The notes under the pieces: model-generated
What the model was told of the DNA's origin: nothing
What the model saw: the letters and a program-made list of their open reading frames with translations, nothing else
The model's database searches: none
Translations under genes and position numbers: made by a program
Assembly: GCF_002343915.1 (NCBI RefSeq)
Contig: NZ_NETK01000001.1
Location: 5,904,001-5,968,000, forward strand
From: Nannocystis exedens
GTDB lineage: Bacteria; Myxococcota_A; Polyangia; Nannocystales; Nannocystaceae
Reading direction: 5' to 3'
Length of the DNA: 64,000 nt
Shown here: positions 1 to 8,955 of the stretch, one piece after another
Numbering within the stretch: position 1 is the first letter of the stretch
Layout: the number at the start of each line of letters is the position of its first letter

Positions 1-415
1 CGACGACGGCGAGCGGGCCGCGCTGCGCGACGCCGGCGTCGTCGCCACGCTGCTGCCCGGCACCTCGCTCGTGCTCGGCAAGGGGTTCGCCGACGGCCGC
101 GCGCTGGTCAAGGCGGGCGTGCCGGTGGCGGTGGCGACCGACTGCAACCCGGGCTCGTGCGCGCTCGAGTCGCTGTCGATGGTGCTGGCGCTGGCGTGCT
201 ACGGCAACCGGCTGTCGCCGGCCGAGGCGCTGACGGCGACGACCCACAACGCCGCGGCCTCGCTGGGCCTGCACGGCGAGCGCGGCCGCGTCGAGGTCGG
301 GCTCGCCGGCGACCTCGTGCTGCTGGCGACGGACGACGTCCGCGACCTCGTGTACCACGCCGGCTCGCCGCTCATCGATGCGGTGGTCCACGCCGGACGC
401 CTGGTCGCGCGCTGA
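1..415 (+). CDS. hutI: Imidazolonepropionase, C-terminal part
   Basis: C-terminal 137 residues of a gene entering from the left; the frame is open from base 2 and ends with TGA. HutI is a cytosolic metal-dependent amidohydrolase that opens 4-imidazolone-5-propanoate to N-formimino-L-glutamate in histidine breakdown. Seen: the ATDCNPGSC stretch, whose Asp is a metal ligand in this family, then TTHNAAASLG and the final beta-sandwich strands (VEVGLAGDLVLL). The fit to the family is good over the part present. No other hut gene lies downstream. Confidence 0.9.
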   Translation, partial: DDGERAALRDAGVVATLLPGTSLVLGKGFADGRALVKAGVPVAVATDCNPGSCALESLSMVLALACYGNRLSPAEALTATTHNAAASLGLHGERGRVEVGLAGDLVLLATDDVRDLVYHAGSPLIDAVVHAGRLVAR

Positions 416-504
416 CGGCCGAGTCTGGCCCCGGCGCGCAAAAATTTTGCGTTTGCGACCCACCAGGTCCGGCCCATGGTTCTCCGCGCTGAGGAGAGAT
501 GATC

Positions 505-975
505 ATGTCGCTGCTCCCGTGGAAGAAGAACCAACCTGCCAGCAACTTGATGTCGACGCAGGCGCAGATGTCGCCGTTCCAGCAGGACATGCACCGCATG
601 TTCGACCGCGTGTTCGGCCGCTTCCCCCTCGGCTTCGAACAGGTCGGCAACTACCCGACGCTCAGCGTCAGCGACTGCGGTGACTCGGTGATGGTGCGCG
701 CCGAGGTCCCCGGCCTCGACGCCAAGGACGTCGAGCTCACCGTCGAGGGCAACATCTTGACCCTGCGCGGCGAGAAGCGCGAGGAGACGCGCGACGAGAA
801 CGAGAACTACTTTTACCACGAGCGCAGCTTCGGCTCGTTCATCCGTCGCATCGAGCTGCCGTGCCACGTCGACTCGAACAACGCCGACGCCCACCTCGAG
901 AAGGGCGTGCTCACCCTCAAGATGCCGAAGATCGTCGGCGAGAGCTGCCGGACGATCAAGATCCAGGACAGCTAG
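505..975 (+). CDS. Small heat-shock protein, Hsp20/alpha-crystallin family
   Basis: Cytosolic ATP-independent holdase chaperone of about 156 residues. The alpha-crystallin domain runs from about residue 48 to 145. It contains VMVRAEVPGLDAKDVELTVEG near its start and the family hallmark GVLTLKMPK near its end, followed by an I-K-I tail matching the IXI oligomerisation motif. An in-frame ATG at 499 is possible, but GAGGAG at 491-496 sits 8 bases before the ATG at 505 and only 2 before 499, so 505 is preferred. It appears monocistronic. A cluster of palindromes follows the stop codon. Confidence 0.9.
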   Translation: MSLLPWKKNQPASNLMSTQAQMSPFQQDMHRMFDRVFGRFPLGFEQVGNYPTLSVSDCGDSVMVRAEVPGLDAKDVELTVEGNILTLRGEKREETRDENENYFYHERSFGSFIRRIELPCHVDSNNADAHLEKGVLTLKMPKIVGESCRTIKIQDS

Positions 976-984
976 GACGCACCG

Positions 985-1040
985 AGGGACATGTCCTTGA
1001 AGGCATGCTCGATGCAGCATGCCCGGCGGGACATGTCCCT
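985..1040. repeat. Palindromic repeat cluster (ACATGTCC family)
   Basis: Three palindromes in 56 bases: GGGACATGTCC near 986, a hairpin with arms GGCATGC and GCATGCC at 1002-1023, and the perfect 12-base palindrome GGGACATGTCCC at 1028-1039. It lies between the convergent ends of the hsp20 gene and the minus-strand operon, where it could act as a bidirectional terminator. It belongs to the dispersed family described in the findings. Confidence 0.75.
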
Positions 1041-1044
1041 GACA

Positions 1045-1752
1045 TCAGCCGATCTGGACCTCGGTGAAGTACTCGCGCGTGACCAGGTGCGACTTGCTGT
1101 CGACCATGAACACGTGGGCGCGGCCGACGTGGCCGTCGAAGTCGACCAGCAGCCACACCTCGATCGCCCAGTGCTTGCTCTGGGCCAGGCAGGGCGGGGT
1201 CCAGCCGATCACCACCGGCGGGCCGAGGTTGTCGTGGCTGCGCTCCCGCATCGAGCGCTCGTAGCTGGGGCTCGCGCGCACGGCCGCGACCGCCTCGCGG
1301 GCGACCGACTGGTGGACGCCCTTGCGCCAGTCGCTGAAGAACCGCAGGTCGCCGACCTCGTGGTTGCCGGGCCGCAGGACCGCGACGTACGACTCGCTGG
1401 CGTCGACGTCGGCGTAGTCGGGCACGTCGAACTCCGGGTAGAGGTTGCCGGAGTCGATCTCGCGGTCGCGGGCCTTGAGCGCGCTCTCGATCGCGCCGGC
1501 CTCGCGGTCGGTGTACGACAGGTACAGCCGCAGCACCGCGGCGTCGCTCGGCAGGCGGTGGTCCCAGTCGAGCACCGCGTGGCACTGGGCGTAACGGCGG
1601 TCGCCGAACGCGACCAGCTCGGGCAGCGAGGCGGCCAGGCGGCGGCGCTGGTCGGGGGTCGGCGCCAGGCCCTGCTGGGCCAGGCGGACGTGGACCTTCA
1701 GGCGCTGGAGCACCGCGGCGCGGACGAGGGCTGGGTCGTCGGGTTTGCTCAT
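1045..1752 (-). CDS. Conserved-looking protein of unknown function (235 aa)
   Basis: A 235-residue soluble protein with no signal peptide or membrane segment. The N-terminal half is helical and Leu/Ala/Arg-rich. The C-terminal half is strand-rich and has many aromatic residues (CLAQSKHWAIEVWLLVDFDGHVGRAHVFMV), which suggests a compact globular fold. I do not recognise a family. Its ATG overlaps the hisG stop codon by four bases (ATGA), so it is the last gene of the murA-hisG operon and translationally coupled to hisG. The context does not prove a role in histidine synthesis. Confidence 0.7.
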   Translation of the reverse strand: MSKPDDPALVRAAVLQRLKVHVRLAQQGLAPTPDQRRRLAASLPELVAFGDRRYAQCHAVLDWDHRLPSDAAVLRLYLSYTDREAGAIESALKARDREIDSGNLYPEFDVPDYADVDASESYVAVLRPGNHEVGDLRFFSDWRKGVHQSVAREAVAAVRASPSYERSMRERSHDNLGPPVVIGWTPPCLAQSKHWAIEVWLLVDFDGHVGRAHVFMVDSKSHLVTREYFTEVQIG

Positions 1753-2466
1753 GCGGTCCCTTCCGACCCGGTGGGTCGAGCGGCAGTGCGAGCGGAGGAG
1801 CCGGGCCCGTCGGTCGCGAGCGCGTCACGGAGGGCGGCGATGAGCGCGGTGATGGGCGCCTGCTTGAGCTTGAGGCTGGCCGGGTGCACGATGAGCCGGC
1901 TTGTCACGTACAGGATGGTCTCGACCTCCCGCAAGTTATTTTGCCGGAGCGTCTCGCCGCTCTCCACCAGATCGACGATCTGGTCCGACAGGCCGGTGAT
2001 AGGTCCCAGCTCGACCGACCCGAACAGGGGGATGATCTCGGGCTGGATCCCCTTGGAGCGATAATGGTTCAGGGTCAGGCGGGGGTACTTCGTGGCCACC
2101 CGGAGGGCCATGCCGCGGCGGAGCGGGGTCGGGCGCGCGGCGGGCTCCGCGATCGCCAGGCGGCAGGCGCCGATGCCGAGGTCGAGCGGCTCGTAGAGGT
2201 CGCGGGCCTCCTCGCCCAGCGTGTCGGCCCCGGCGATGCCGACGTCGGCCACGCCGTGCTCGACGTAGGTCGGCACGTCGACCGGCTTGACCAGGAGCAC
2301 GCGCGCGCCGCCGGCCACGGGCCCGCCGGGCCGGGGCGGCAGCTCGAACTGCAGCCGGCGGTCGTGTTCGCCCTCCCACACGGCGGCGAGGTCGATCCCG
2401 ACCCGGCGCAGCAGCGGCAGGGCCTGCTTGAGGATCCGGCCCTTGGGGAGGGCCAGGGTGAGGCCG

Positions 2467-2483
<17 letters not shown>
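1749..2483 (-). CDS. hisG: ATP phosphoribosyltransferase, catalytic subunit
   Basis: Catalyses the first step of histidine biosynthesis, joining ATP and PRPP to give N1-(5-phosphoribosyl)-ATP. Seen: LALPKGRILKQALPLLRRVGI at the N-terminus, the GVADVGIAGADTL segment, and ATKYPRLT in the second half, all typical of HisG. At 244 residues it has a Ser/Thr/Gly-rich tail but seems to lack a long regulatory ACT-like C-terminus. Short-form HisG normally needs the HisZ partner, and none is visible here. It overlaps the end of murA by 17 bases and the next gene by 4, so it lies in an operon away from the other his genes at 22-25 kb. Confidence 0.92.
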
Positions 2484-3732
<1,249 letters not shown>

Positions 3733-3738
3733 GGGCCC

Positions 3739-4758
3739 CTAACGCTTGCGGTGAGTCGCGCGTTCCAGCGCGGCCGTGAGGGCGGCGCGCTCGTCGGCGA
3801 CCGCCGCCGGCGCGGCCCAGCCGGCCGCGACCAGTCCTCCGGGACAGCCGTCGACCGCGTCCATCACGACGTGCCGCTCGATCCCGGTGAAGTTGTGGTG
3901 GACGAACACCTCGGCGCGCAGCGGGCGGCCGTGTTCGACGTCGACGAGGACGGTGCGCTCGCTCCACACGCCCTTGTCGAGCGGCTGGCCGTCGCTCCAA
4001 AACCCGGCGATCTGGGCCACCGTGGTGACCTCGCCGCCGGCCCCGGCCAGCGCGTAGAGGCCGTCGAGGCGCTCGCGCCACGACATCGTCGCGCACGGGC
4101 GCTCGTGGGCCGCGGCCCCGCCGGCGCCGCTGTCGGGGTCGACGCAGGCCGAGCGGTTGCAGCGGCCCTCGACCCGGGCGCCGCGCCAGACCTCGCCGAC
4201 GCGGGTGCGCCGGCCCGGCAGCTGCGGGAACGCCAGCGCCAGCGCGTCCTCGACCGGGTCCCACGTGCGCTCGTAGCAGGCCGCGTCGGGCGAGGCCGGG
4301 CCGACCAGCTCGGCCGAGGCCGCCCACTCGCGCAGCAGCTCCCGGCCGGAGGTCTTGGGCCCGCGGAACATCAGCTGGCCGGCGAATGGCCTGTCCTTCG
4401 GAACAGGGCCGGCAGACCATTGCCCTTCGGGCATGTCCTTTTCGACATGCGTGGACTGCACGCCCCAACCGAGGACCAGGACCGACTGGCTGTGCTCCTC
4501 CTGGGTGTGGAGGAATTCGGCGAGGCCGGGCGGGAAGGTCTCGTCGATGCGGACGCGGTAGGCGAGGGGGCAGTCCGGGCGCGGGGCGTGCCAGGCGAGG
4601 GGGGCGACGGCGTTGGGGGCGTCGGTCAACACCAGGCCGTCGTAGTCGGCGGACAGGTCGACGGGGGTGGCGTCGTCGGCGGGAGCGCAGGCGAGGGCGG
4701 CGGCGACGGTCGCGGGCAGCGCGCGGAGGCCGACGCGATGGGGCAGGCGCGAGCGCAT
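3739..4758 (-). CDS. Putative lipoprotein of unknown function
   Basis: A 339-residue protein whose N-terminus (arginines, a hydrophobic stretch, then AAALACAPADD) looks like a lipoprotein signal with the acylated Cys near residue 24. The mature part has several scattered cysteines (CPLAYRVRID, CYERTW, CNRSACVDPDS) that may form disulfides. I recognise no family. Codons around residues 104-124 coincide with a palindromic repeat cluster (4387-4450), giving the stretch VEKDMPEGQWSAGPVPKDRP, which is probably a surface loop. It lies 3 bases after the upstream small gene and 6 before murA. Confidence 0.65.
   Translation of the reverse strand: MRSRLPHRVGLRALPATVAAALACAPADDATPVDLSADYDGLVLTDAPNAVAPLAWHAPRPDCPLAYRVRIDETFPPGLAEFLHTQEEHSQSVLVLGWGVQSTHVEKDMPEGQWSAGPVPKDRPFAGQLMFRGPKTSGRELLREWAASAELVGPASPDAACYERTWDPVEDALALAFPQLPGRRTRVGEVWRGARVEGRCNRSACVDPDSGAGGAAAHERPCATMSWRERLDGLYALAGAGGEVTTVAQIAGFWSDGQPLDKGVWSERTVLVDVEHGRPLRAEVFVHHNFTGIERHVVMDAVDGCPGGLVAAGWAAPAAVADERAALTAALERATHRKR
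4387..4450. repeat. Palindromic repeat cluster inside a lipoprotein gene
   Basis: Hairpin GGCCTGTCC-TTC-GGAACAGGGCC at 4388-4410, followed by TGCCC-TTC-GGGCATGTCC and CGACATGC. All copies keep the reading frame open. Same dispersed family as at 985-1040. Confidence 0.65.
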
Positions 4759-4761
4759 GCT

Positions 4762-5070
4762 TCAGGGGACCAGGAATTGGCCCAGGCGGCGCTGGATCTC
4801 GGCCTCCGGCATGCCGGCCGTGTCCTCGTCCATGGCGTTGAGCTCGTCGACGATGGCGGCGACCTCGGCGCGGGCGGCCTCCTTGCGGTCGTCGCCGACG
4901 AACCCGTGAAATACCGTCTCGCCTGCGGCTGCGCGGGCGATCTCTTTGCCCCGGTTGTGCTCGTCGAGGTCGGTGAAGAAGACGAAATGGAAGGCGCGAT
5001 TATAGTCGGACTCGCGGTAGATCTCGAACATCGTCTTGTTGTCCGAGGCGTGGCTGACCTTGGCGACCAT
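4762..5070 (-). CDS. Small protein of unknown function (102 aa)
   Basis: An acidic, soluble protein of about 102 residues with an aromatic-rich core (MFEIYRESDYNRAFHFVFFTDLDEHNRG) and a helical C-terminus. I recognise no family. The frame stays open upstream, but the composition becomes Pro/Ala/Gly-rich before 5070, so the ATG at 5068-5070 is preferred. A CATGGT box lies 8 bases before it, matching the leaderless pattern seen elsewhere. It is followed after 3 bases by the lipoprotein gene and probably opens the operon ending in hisG. Confidence 0.5.
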   Translation of the reverse strand: MVAKVSHASDNKTMFEIYRESDYNRAFHFVFFTDLDEHNRGKEIARAAAGETVFHGFVGDDRKEAARAEVAAIVDELNAMDEDTAGMPEAEIQRRLGQFLVP

Positions 5071-5245
5071 CGCCGCGAACCATGCCAGACGCGGCCCGGA
5101 AGCAAAAGCCGGCGGGGCGTGACCTTGGCCGGCGCGTCCATTCGCAGATCCGGCCGCCTGGTGCGGGTTCTGCGACCCCGCGGCGGGGCCCAGCGGGGCC
5201 GGCAACGTGCATCAGCCCGGCGCCCAGGGTCGTCCGCTCGTGCGG

Positions 5246-5274
5246 TTGACACCCCTCGCACCGCTCGGTATCCC
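5246..5274 (+). promoter_or_regulatory. Sigma-70-type promoter for the pal-cpoB operon
   Basis: TTGACA (5246-5251), 17-base spacer, TATCCC (5269-5274). This is the closest match to the housekeeping consensus in the window. The predicted transcript would have a leader of about 270 bases. Confidence 0.6.
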
Positions 5275-5379
5275 TTTGCCCGCCAGGACGGAAGTTTCCG
5301 CCGGAAATTTGCTTCCCGGACCCCCACACCCGAGAGTTCGCCGGCCGTTTTCGTCCCAGCACGCACGCCAGGTCCACAC

Positions 5380-5518
5380 GGCCCCTTCGGGCCAGACTGC
5401 TCCCCGGCCCTCCTGGCCACTCGCTCCACGGCCTTCCTGGCCACTCGCTTCACGGCCCCTGGCCTGAAGCCGCACCCCGGCCCTCCTGGCCTGAACCTGT
5501 CTCCCCGGCCGAACGGCC
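5380..5518 (+). repeat. Ladder of six GGCC mini-hairpins in the leader
   Basis: Six GGCC-(3 to 6 bases)-GGCC units start at 5380, 5406, 5430, 5454, 5479 and 5507, spaced 24-28 bases apart. Most loops are pyrimidine-rich (CCTTC, CTCCT, TTCCT), and partly conserved CACTCGCTYCAC lies between some units. They lie between the 5246 promoter and the start codon at 5552. Confidence 0.65.
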
Positions 5519-5551
5519 TCGAGAAACACCGCCTCCCCGGAGTCGCCCCTC

Positions 5552-6406
5552 ATGCGCGCCATGTTCTCCCGCATCCAACCCCACCTGCTCGCTCTCGGCT
5601 TGGGCTTTGTCGCGCTCGGCAGCGCGGCCTGCAAGCCGCCGGTCTACCCGGCTTGCAAGAAGGACAAGCACTGCAACGTCGACCTCGACGAGAAGTGCGT
5701 CGACAAGCAGTGCCAGAACTGCAAGACCGACGCCGATTGCGCCACCAAGGGGCCGAACGGGACGCCGTGGAAGTGCGCTGATTTCCGCTGCCAGGACCCG
5801 GCGCTGGCGGGTGCCGGCGGCGGCGGCGAGGGTGTGGGCGCGCCGTGCCAGCAGACGATCGAGTGCACCAACGGCCTGGTGTGCAAGGCCGGCGCCTGCG
5901 CCGCCTGCTCGGAGGACTTCGACTGCCAGCCGGGCACCTGCGACATCGGCACCGGCCGCTGCAACGCGCCGGGCTCGGGCGGCACCGGCGGCTGCCAGAC
6001 CGACGACCAGTGCGCGATGGACGAGATCTGCAACGCCGGGACCTGCGAGTTCTCGGGCAACATGGGCGGCGGCACCAACCCGTGCCCGGATGTCCCGAAG
6101 ATCTACTTCGGGTTCGACAACCCGAACCCCGAGCCGGCCGACCAGGAGAAGCTCAAGGCGCTGGCCGAGTGCCTCAAGAGCAACAACGCCCAGCTCATCC
6201 TCGAGGCGCACGCCGACTCGCGCGGCACCGAGGAGTACAACATCATGCTCACCGACAAGCGCGGCGTGACGGTCAAGGAGTTCCTGCAGAACCTCGGCAT
6301 CGACCCCTCGCGCATGACCGTCGTGTCGAAGGGCGACCTCGAGGCGACCGGGACCGACGAGGGCAGCATGAAGGAAGACCGTCGCGTCGACTTCATCTAC
6401 CAGTGA
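5552..6406 (+). CDS. Pal-like OmpA-family lipoprotein with Cys-rich repeats
   Basis: A 284-residue exported protein: signal peptide, probable lipidated Cys27 (GSAAC), then a Cys-rich region (residues about 33-170) of repeated short disulfide-type units such as CKTDADC, CSEDFDC and CQTDDQC. A C-terminal OmpA domain (about 180-284) follows, with KIYFGFDNPNPEP, the LILEAHADSRGTEEYN peptidoglycan-binding core and RRVDFIY. OmpA domains bind diaminopimelate in peptidoglycan. With a CpoB-like gene 34 bases downstream, I infer a Pal-type role tethering the outer membrane to the wall, although the Cys-rich insert is not part of classical Pal. A CCGGAG site precedes the ATG. Confidence 0.85.
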   Translation: MRAMFSRIQPHLLALGLGFVALGSAACKPPVYPACKKDKHCNVDLDEKCVDKQCQNCKTDADCATKGPNGTPWKCADFRCQDPALAGAGGGGEGVGAPCQQTIECTNGLVCKAGACAACSEDFDCQPGTCDIGTGRCNAPGSGGTGGCQTDDQCAMDEICNAGTCEFSGNMGGGTNPCPDVPKIYFGFDNPNPEPADQEKLKALAECLKSNNAQLILEAHADSRGTEEYNIMLTDKRGVTVKEFLQNLGIDPSRMTVVSKGDLEATGTDEGSMKEDRRVDFIYQ

Positions 6407-6440
6407 CGACCACCGTCCCGCAGGGGACCTGAAGGACTCC

Positions 6441-7400
6441 ATGCTTCATCTGCGCCGCCGACTCCTTGGCGGCCTCGGACGCCCAGGGGCGGTCGCGAGC
6501 CTGCTCGCGGCCGCTCTCGTCGCGCCAGGCTGCCTCACCCTCAAGGCCGAGCACGACGACCTCGCCAAAAAAGTCGACAAGCTCGAGACCCAGACCATCG
6601 ACCGCAGCAAGGAGCTCGACGAGAAGGTCGTCGAGGCGGACAAGAAGCTGGCCGAGCTGCAGGCCAAGCTCGACCAGGCCGAGTCGCTGCTGCGCGGCAG
6701 CCAGGCCGGCATCGGCGTGCGCATGGACGTGGTCGAGCAGGAGACCCAGCAGCTCCGCGGCGCGACCGAGAACGCCGAGCTGGTCGCCTCGTCGACCCAG
6801 CAGGCGCTGCTCGAGCTGCGCGCCGACATCGACGAGCGCCTCAAGAAGCTCGAGGAGAAGCTCAACGAGGCGACCAACATCCCCGAGAGCAAGGACGAGC
6901 TGTGGGCCGAGGCCGACCGCCAGCTCCAGCGCAAGAACTTCAAGCAGGCGCGCACCCTGTTCCGCACCTTCATCTCGCGCTACCCCGGCGACCCCAAGCT
7001 GCCGGACGCCGACTTCAAGGTCGGCCTGACGTTCTACAGCGAGCGCGACTACAAGAGCGCCCTCGGCATCTTCTACAAGATCATCCAGGACCACGCCGAC
7101 GCGCCGGTCGTCAGCGACGCGCTCTACTACTCGGGCCTCGGGTTCGCCAAGCTCGGCCAGTGCAAGAACGCGATCGCCTACTTCGAGGCGCTGAACCGGC
7201 CCAAGTCGACCGCGCCGGCGCAGTACCAGAAGGCGGCCCGCGACCAGATCGACCTGCTCAAGAAGGACAACGGCGAGCTCTGCTTCGACCGCGAGGACGC
7301 CGGAGCCGGCGCCGCCGCCAGGCAGGGCGTGCAGGAGACGCAGAAGCCCGCGGCCAAGGAGCCGGCGCCGGCGCCGGCCAAGAGCACCAAGAAGAAGTGA
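6441..7400 (+). CDS. CpoB/YbgF-like periplasmic coiled-coil TPR lipoprotein
   Basis: A 319-residue protein with a signal and a likely lipidated Cys31 (APGC). A long coiled coil follows (about 35-135: DLAKKVDKLETQ...DERLKKLEEKL), then TPR-type repeats (about 150-260) with the YbgF-like FKQARTLFRTFISRYPGDPKLPDADFKVG and YSGLGFAKLGQCKNAIAYF, and an Ala/Pro/Lys tail. CpoB/YbgF works with Tol-Pal to couple outer-membrane constriction to wall synthesis. It follows the Pal-like gene and its last codons overlap the methyltransferase start (GTGA). Confidence 0.85.
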   Translation: MLHLRRRLLGGLGRPGAVASLLAAALVAPGCLTLKAEHDDLAKKVDKLETQTIDRSKELDEKVVEADKKLAELQAKLDQAESLLRGSQAGIGVRMDVVEQETQQLRGATENAELVASSTQQALLELRADIDERLKKLEEKLNEATNIPESKDELWAEADRQLQRKNFKQARTLFRTFISRYPGDPKLPDADFKVGLTFYSERDYKSALGIFYKIIQDHADAPVVSDALYYSGLGFAKLGQCKNAIAYFEALNRPKSTAPAQYQKAARDQIDLLKKDNGELCFDREDAGAGAAARQGVQETQKPAAKEPAPAPAKSTKKK

Positions 7401-8446
7401 TCAAGTACCTCGGCTCGAAGCGGCTGCTGATCCCGGAGATCTTGCGGGTCATCCGCGGCCTGCCGGAGGTCCGCACGGTCATCGACCTGTTCTCCGGGAC
7501 ATCCAGGGTCGGGCACGCGCTCAAGGCCGCCGGCTACCGCGTGCTCGCCAACGACCACAACACCTACGCCGAGACGCTGGCCCGCTGCTACGTCCAGGCC
7601 GACCGCGAGGACGTGGCCGAGGACGCCCGCCGCCTGATCGCCGAGCTCAACGCCCTGCCCGGCGAGCCCGGCTACGTCACCCGCACGTTCTGCGAGGAGG
7701 CCCGCTTCTTCCAGCCGAAGAACGGCGCCCGCATCGACGCGATCCGCCGCGCGATCGCCGAGAAGAGCCTCGACCCCGAGCTCGAGGCCGTGCTCCTCGT
7801 CGCCCTCATCGAGGCCGCCGACCGCGTCGACTCGACCACCGGCGTGCAGATGGCCTACCTCAAGTCGTGGGCCGCCCGCGCCCACGGCGACCTCGAACTA
7901 CGTGTCCCCGAGGTCCTGTCTCGTGCGACATGGGGAAAAGGCCAGGCGCATGGCCTCGACGCGCTCGCCGCCGCCGCCGTGCTCGAGGCCGACCTCGCCT
8001 ACCTCGACCCGCCCTACAATCAACACTCGTACCTCGGCAATTACCACGTGTGGGAGACGATCGTCCGCGGCGACACCCCCGAGGCCTACGGGGTCGCGCG
8101 CAAGCGGATCGACTGCCAGGAGCGCCGCAGCGCCTTCAACGCCCGCACGAAGATCCGCGCGAGCATGGAGGCGCTGATCGACGCCGTGCGCGCGCCGCTG
8201 CTGGTCGTGTCCTTCAGCGACGAGGGCTACCTGAGCCGCCCCGAGCTCGAGGCGCTGCTGGCCCGCCGCGGCCCGGTGCGCGTGCTGTCGTTCGACTACA
8301 AGCGCTACGTGGGCGCCCAGATCGGCATCTACAGCCCGCGCGGCGAGAAGGTCGGCCGCGTCAGCCACCTGCGCAACACCGAGATGCTCTACGTGGTCGG
8401 CGAGGGCCGCCACGCCGACGCGGTCGCGGCGCTGCCCGAGAACTGA
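7397..8446 (+). CDS. DNA adenine-N6 methyltransferase, D12 class, apparently orphan
   Basis: A 349-residue SAM-dependent DNA methyltransferase. Seen: YLGSKRLLIPEI at the start, SAM-binding DLFSGTSRVG at about 31-40, and catalytic DPPY (LDPPYNQHSY) at about 204-207, the signature of N6-adenine and N4-cytosine enzymes; the overall pattern fits D12-type adenine methylases. The start is GTG at 7397, overlapping the cpoB stop by four bases, so it is translationally coupled. No restriction endonuclease gene is adjacent, so an epigenetic or solitary role is inferred. Between the two motifs, around residues 173-188, the codons coincide with a palindromic repeat (7911-7957). Confidence 0.85.
   Translation: MIKYLGSKRLLIPEILRVIRGLPEVRTVIDLFSGTSRVGHALKAAGYRVLANDHNTYAETLARCYVQADREDVAEDARRLIAELNALPGEPGYVTRTFCEEARFFQPKNGARIDAIRRAIAEKSLDPELEAVLLVALIEAADRVDSTTGVQMAYLKSWAARAHGDLELRVPEVLSRATWGKGQAHGLDALAAAAVLEADLAYLDPPYNQHSYLGNYHVWETIVRGDTPEAYGVARKRIDCQERRSAFNARTKIRASMEALIDAVRAPLLVVSFSDEGYLSRPELEALLARRGPVRVLSFDYKRYVGAQIGIYSPRGEKVGRVSHLRNTEMLYVVGEGRHADAVAALPEN
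7911..7957. repeat. Palindromic repeat inside the DNA methyltransferase gene
   Basis: CCTGTCTCGTGCGACATGG (7914-7932) followed by GGCCAGGCGCATGGCC (7940-7955). The reading frame is kept, encoding a stretch between the SAM-binding and DPPY motifs. Confidence 0.5.
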
Positions 8447-8955
8447 AGCAGCGCCCGCCCGGCTCCGCGTCGCCGGGACGAGTCGCCCGCCCTCCGGGAC
8501 ATCTTGTTCACGGTGCGCCGGCAGCCTGTCCTTCGGGACATTTCTAAAAATGAGGTGCGCGAGCTCGACCCGGAGGGCGGCCGGGACTGTGACGGCCGCT
8601 CGCCTTCGCGACATGCAGCCGGGATGCGCGAGGCCGACCCGGCGGGCGGCCGGAAAAAAGGCCGGCGAACCACCTGACCTTCGGGACATGCAGCCGGGAC
8701 GCGCGAGCTCGACCCGGCGGGCGGCCGGAGAAATGCCGGCGAAGCGCCTGTCCCCCGGGACAGCTCACGCGCGCGGGTGCGACCGGCTCGCGATCACTCC
8801 AGCCTCGTGTGAGCGCGGGCGAGGTCGAATGTTCCTTGCGACAGGTACGCCGGGACCCGCCGCGCTCGCGCCGGTGGGGCAGCCCGACCCCGTTGACGCT
8901 GTGCGGCGCTCGAGCGATCCCCGGAGGCGCCGCGGACGCGGCATGGGAGGGGATG
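8447..8955 (+). other. Intergenic region, repeat-rich, no gene seen
   Basis: 509 bases between the methyltransferase and the next lipoprotein gene. The first 300 bases are taken up by palindromic elements and a 75-base tandem repeat. The remainder holds TTGACG near 8893 but no convincing -10 box, and a GGGAGGGG ribosome-binding site at 8945-8952. Confidence 0.6.
8532..8754. repeat. Tandem repeat, three units of 73-75 bases
   Basis: Units start at TTCGGGACAT 8532, TTCGCGACAT 8605 and TTCGGGACAT 8680. Each carries a GACAT half-palindrome, then GCGCGAG-CCGACCCGG-GGGCGGCCGG, then a GCCGG-rich segment ending near CCTGACC or CCTGTCC. Copies 2 and 3 are the most alike. The last unit runs into the perfect palindrome CTGTCCCCCGGGACAG. 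No real coding frame passes through. Confidence 0.7.

Larger units (their letters stand above)
5071..5551 (+). other. Intergenic region with promoter and long leader, no gene
   Basis: 481 bases without a convincing gene. It holds a near-consensus sigma-70 promoter at 5246-5274 and, downstream of it, a ladder of six GGCC hairpins (5380-5518) before the OmpA-like lipoprotein gene. Confidence 0.7.

Noticed and set aside
5071..5551. tRNA or other structural RNA in the leader region
   Set aside because: Regular GGCC hairpins but no cloverleaf, no GTTCRA arm and no CCA end; the same check failed in the other large gaps.
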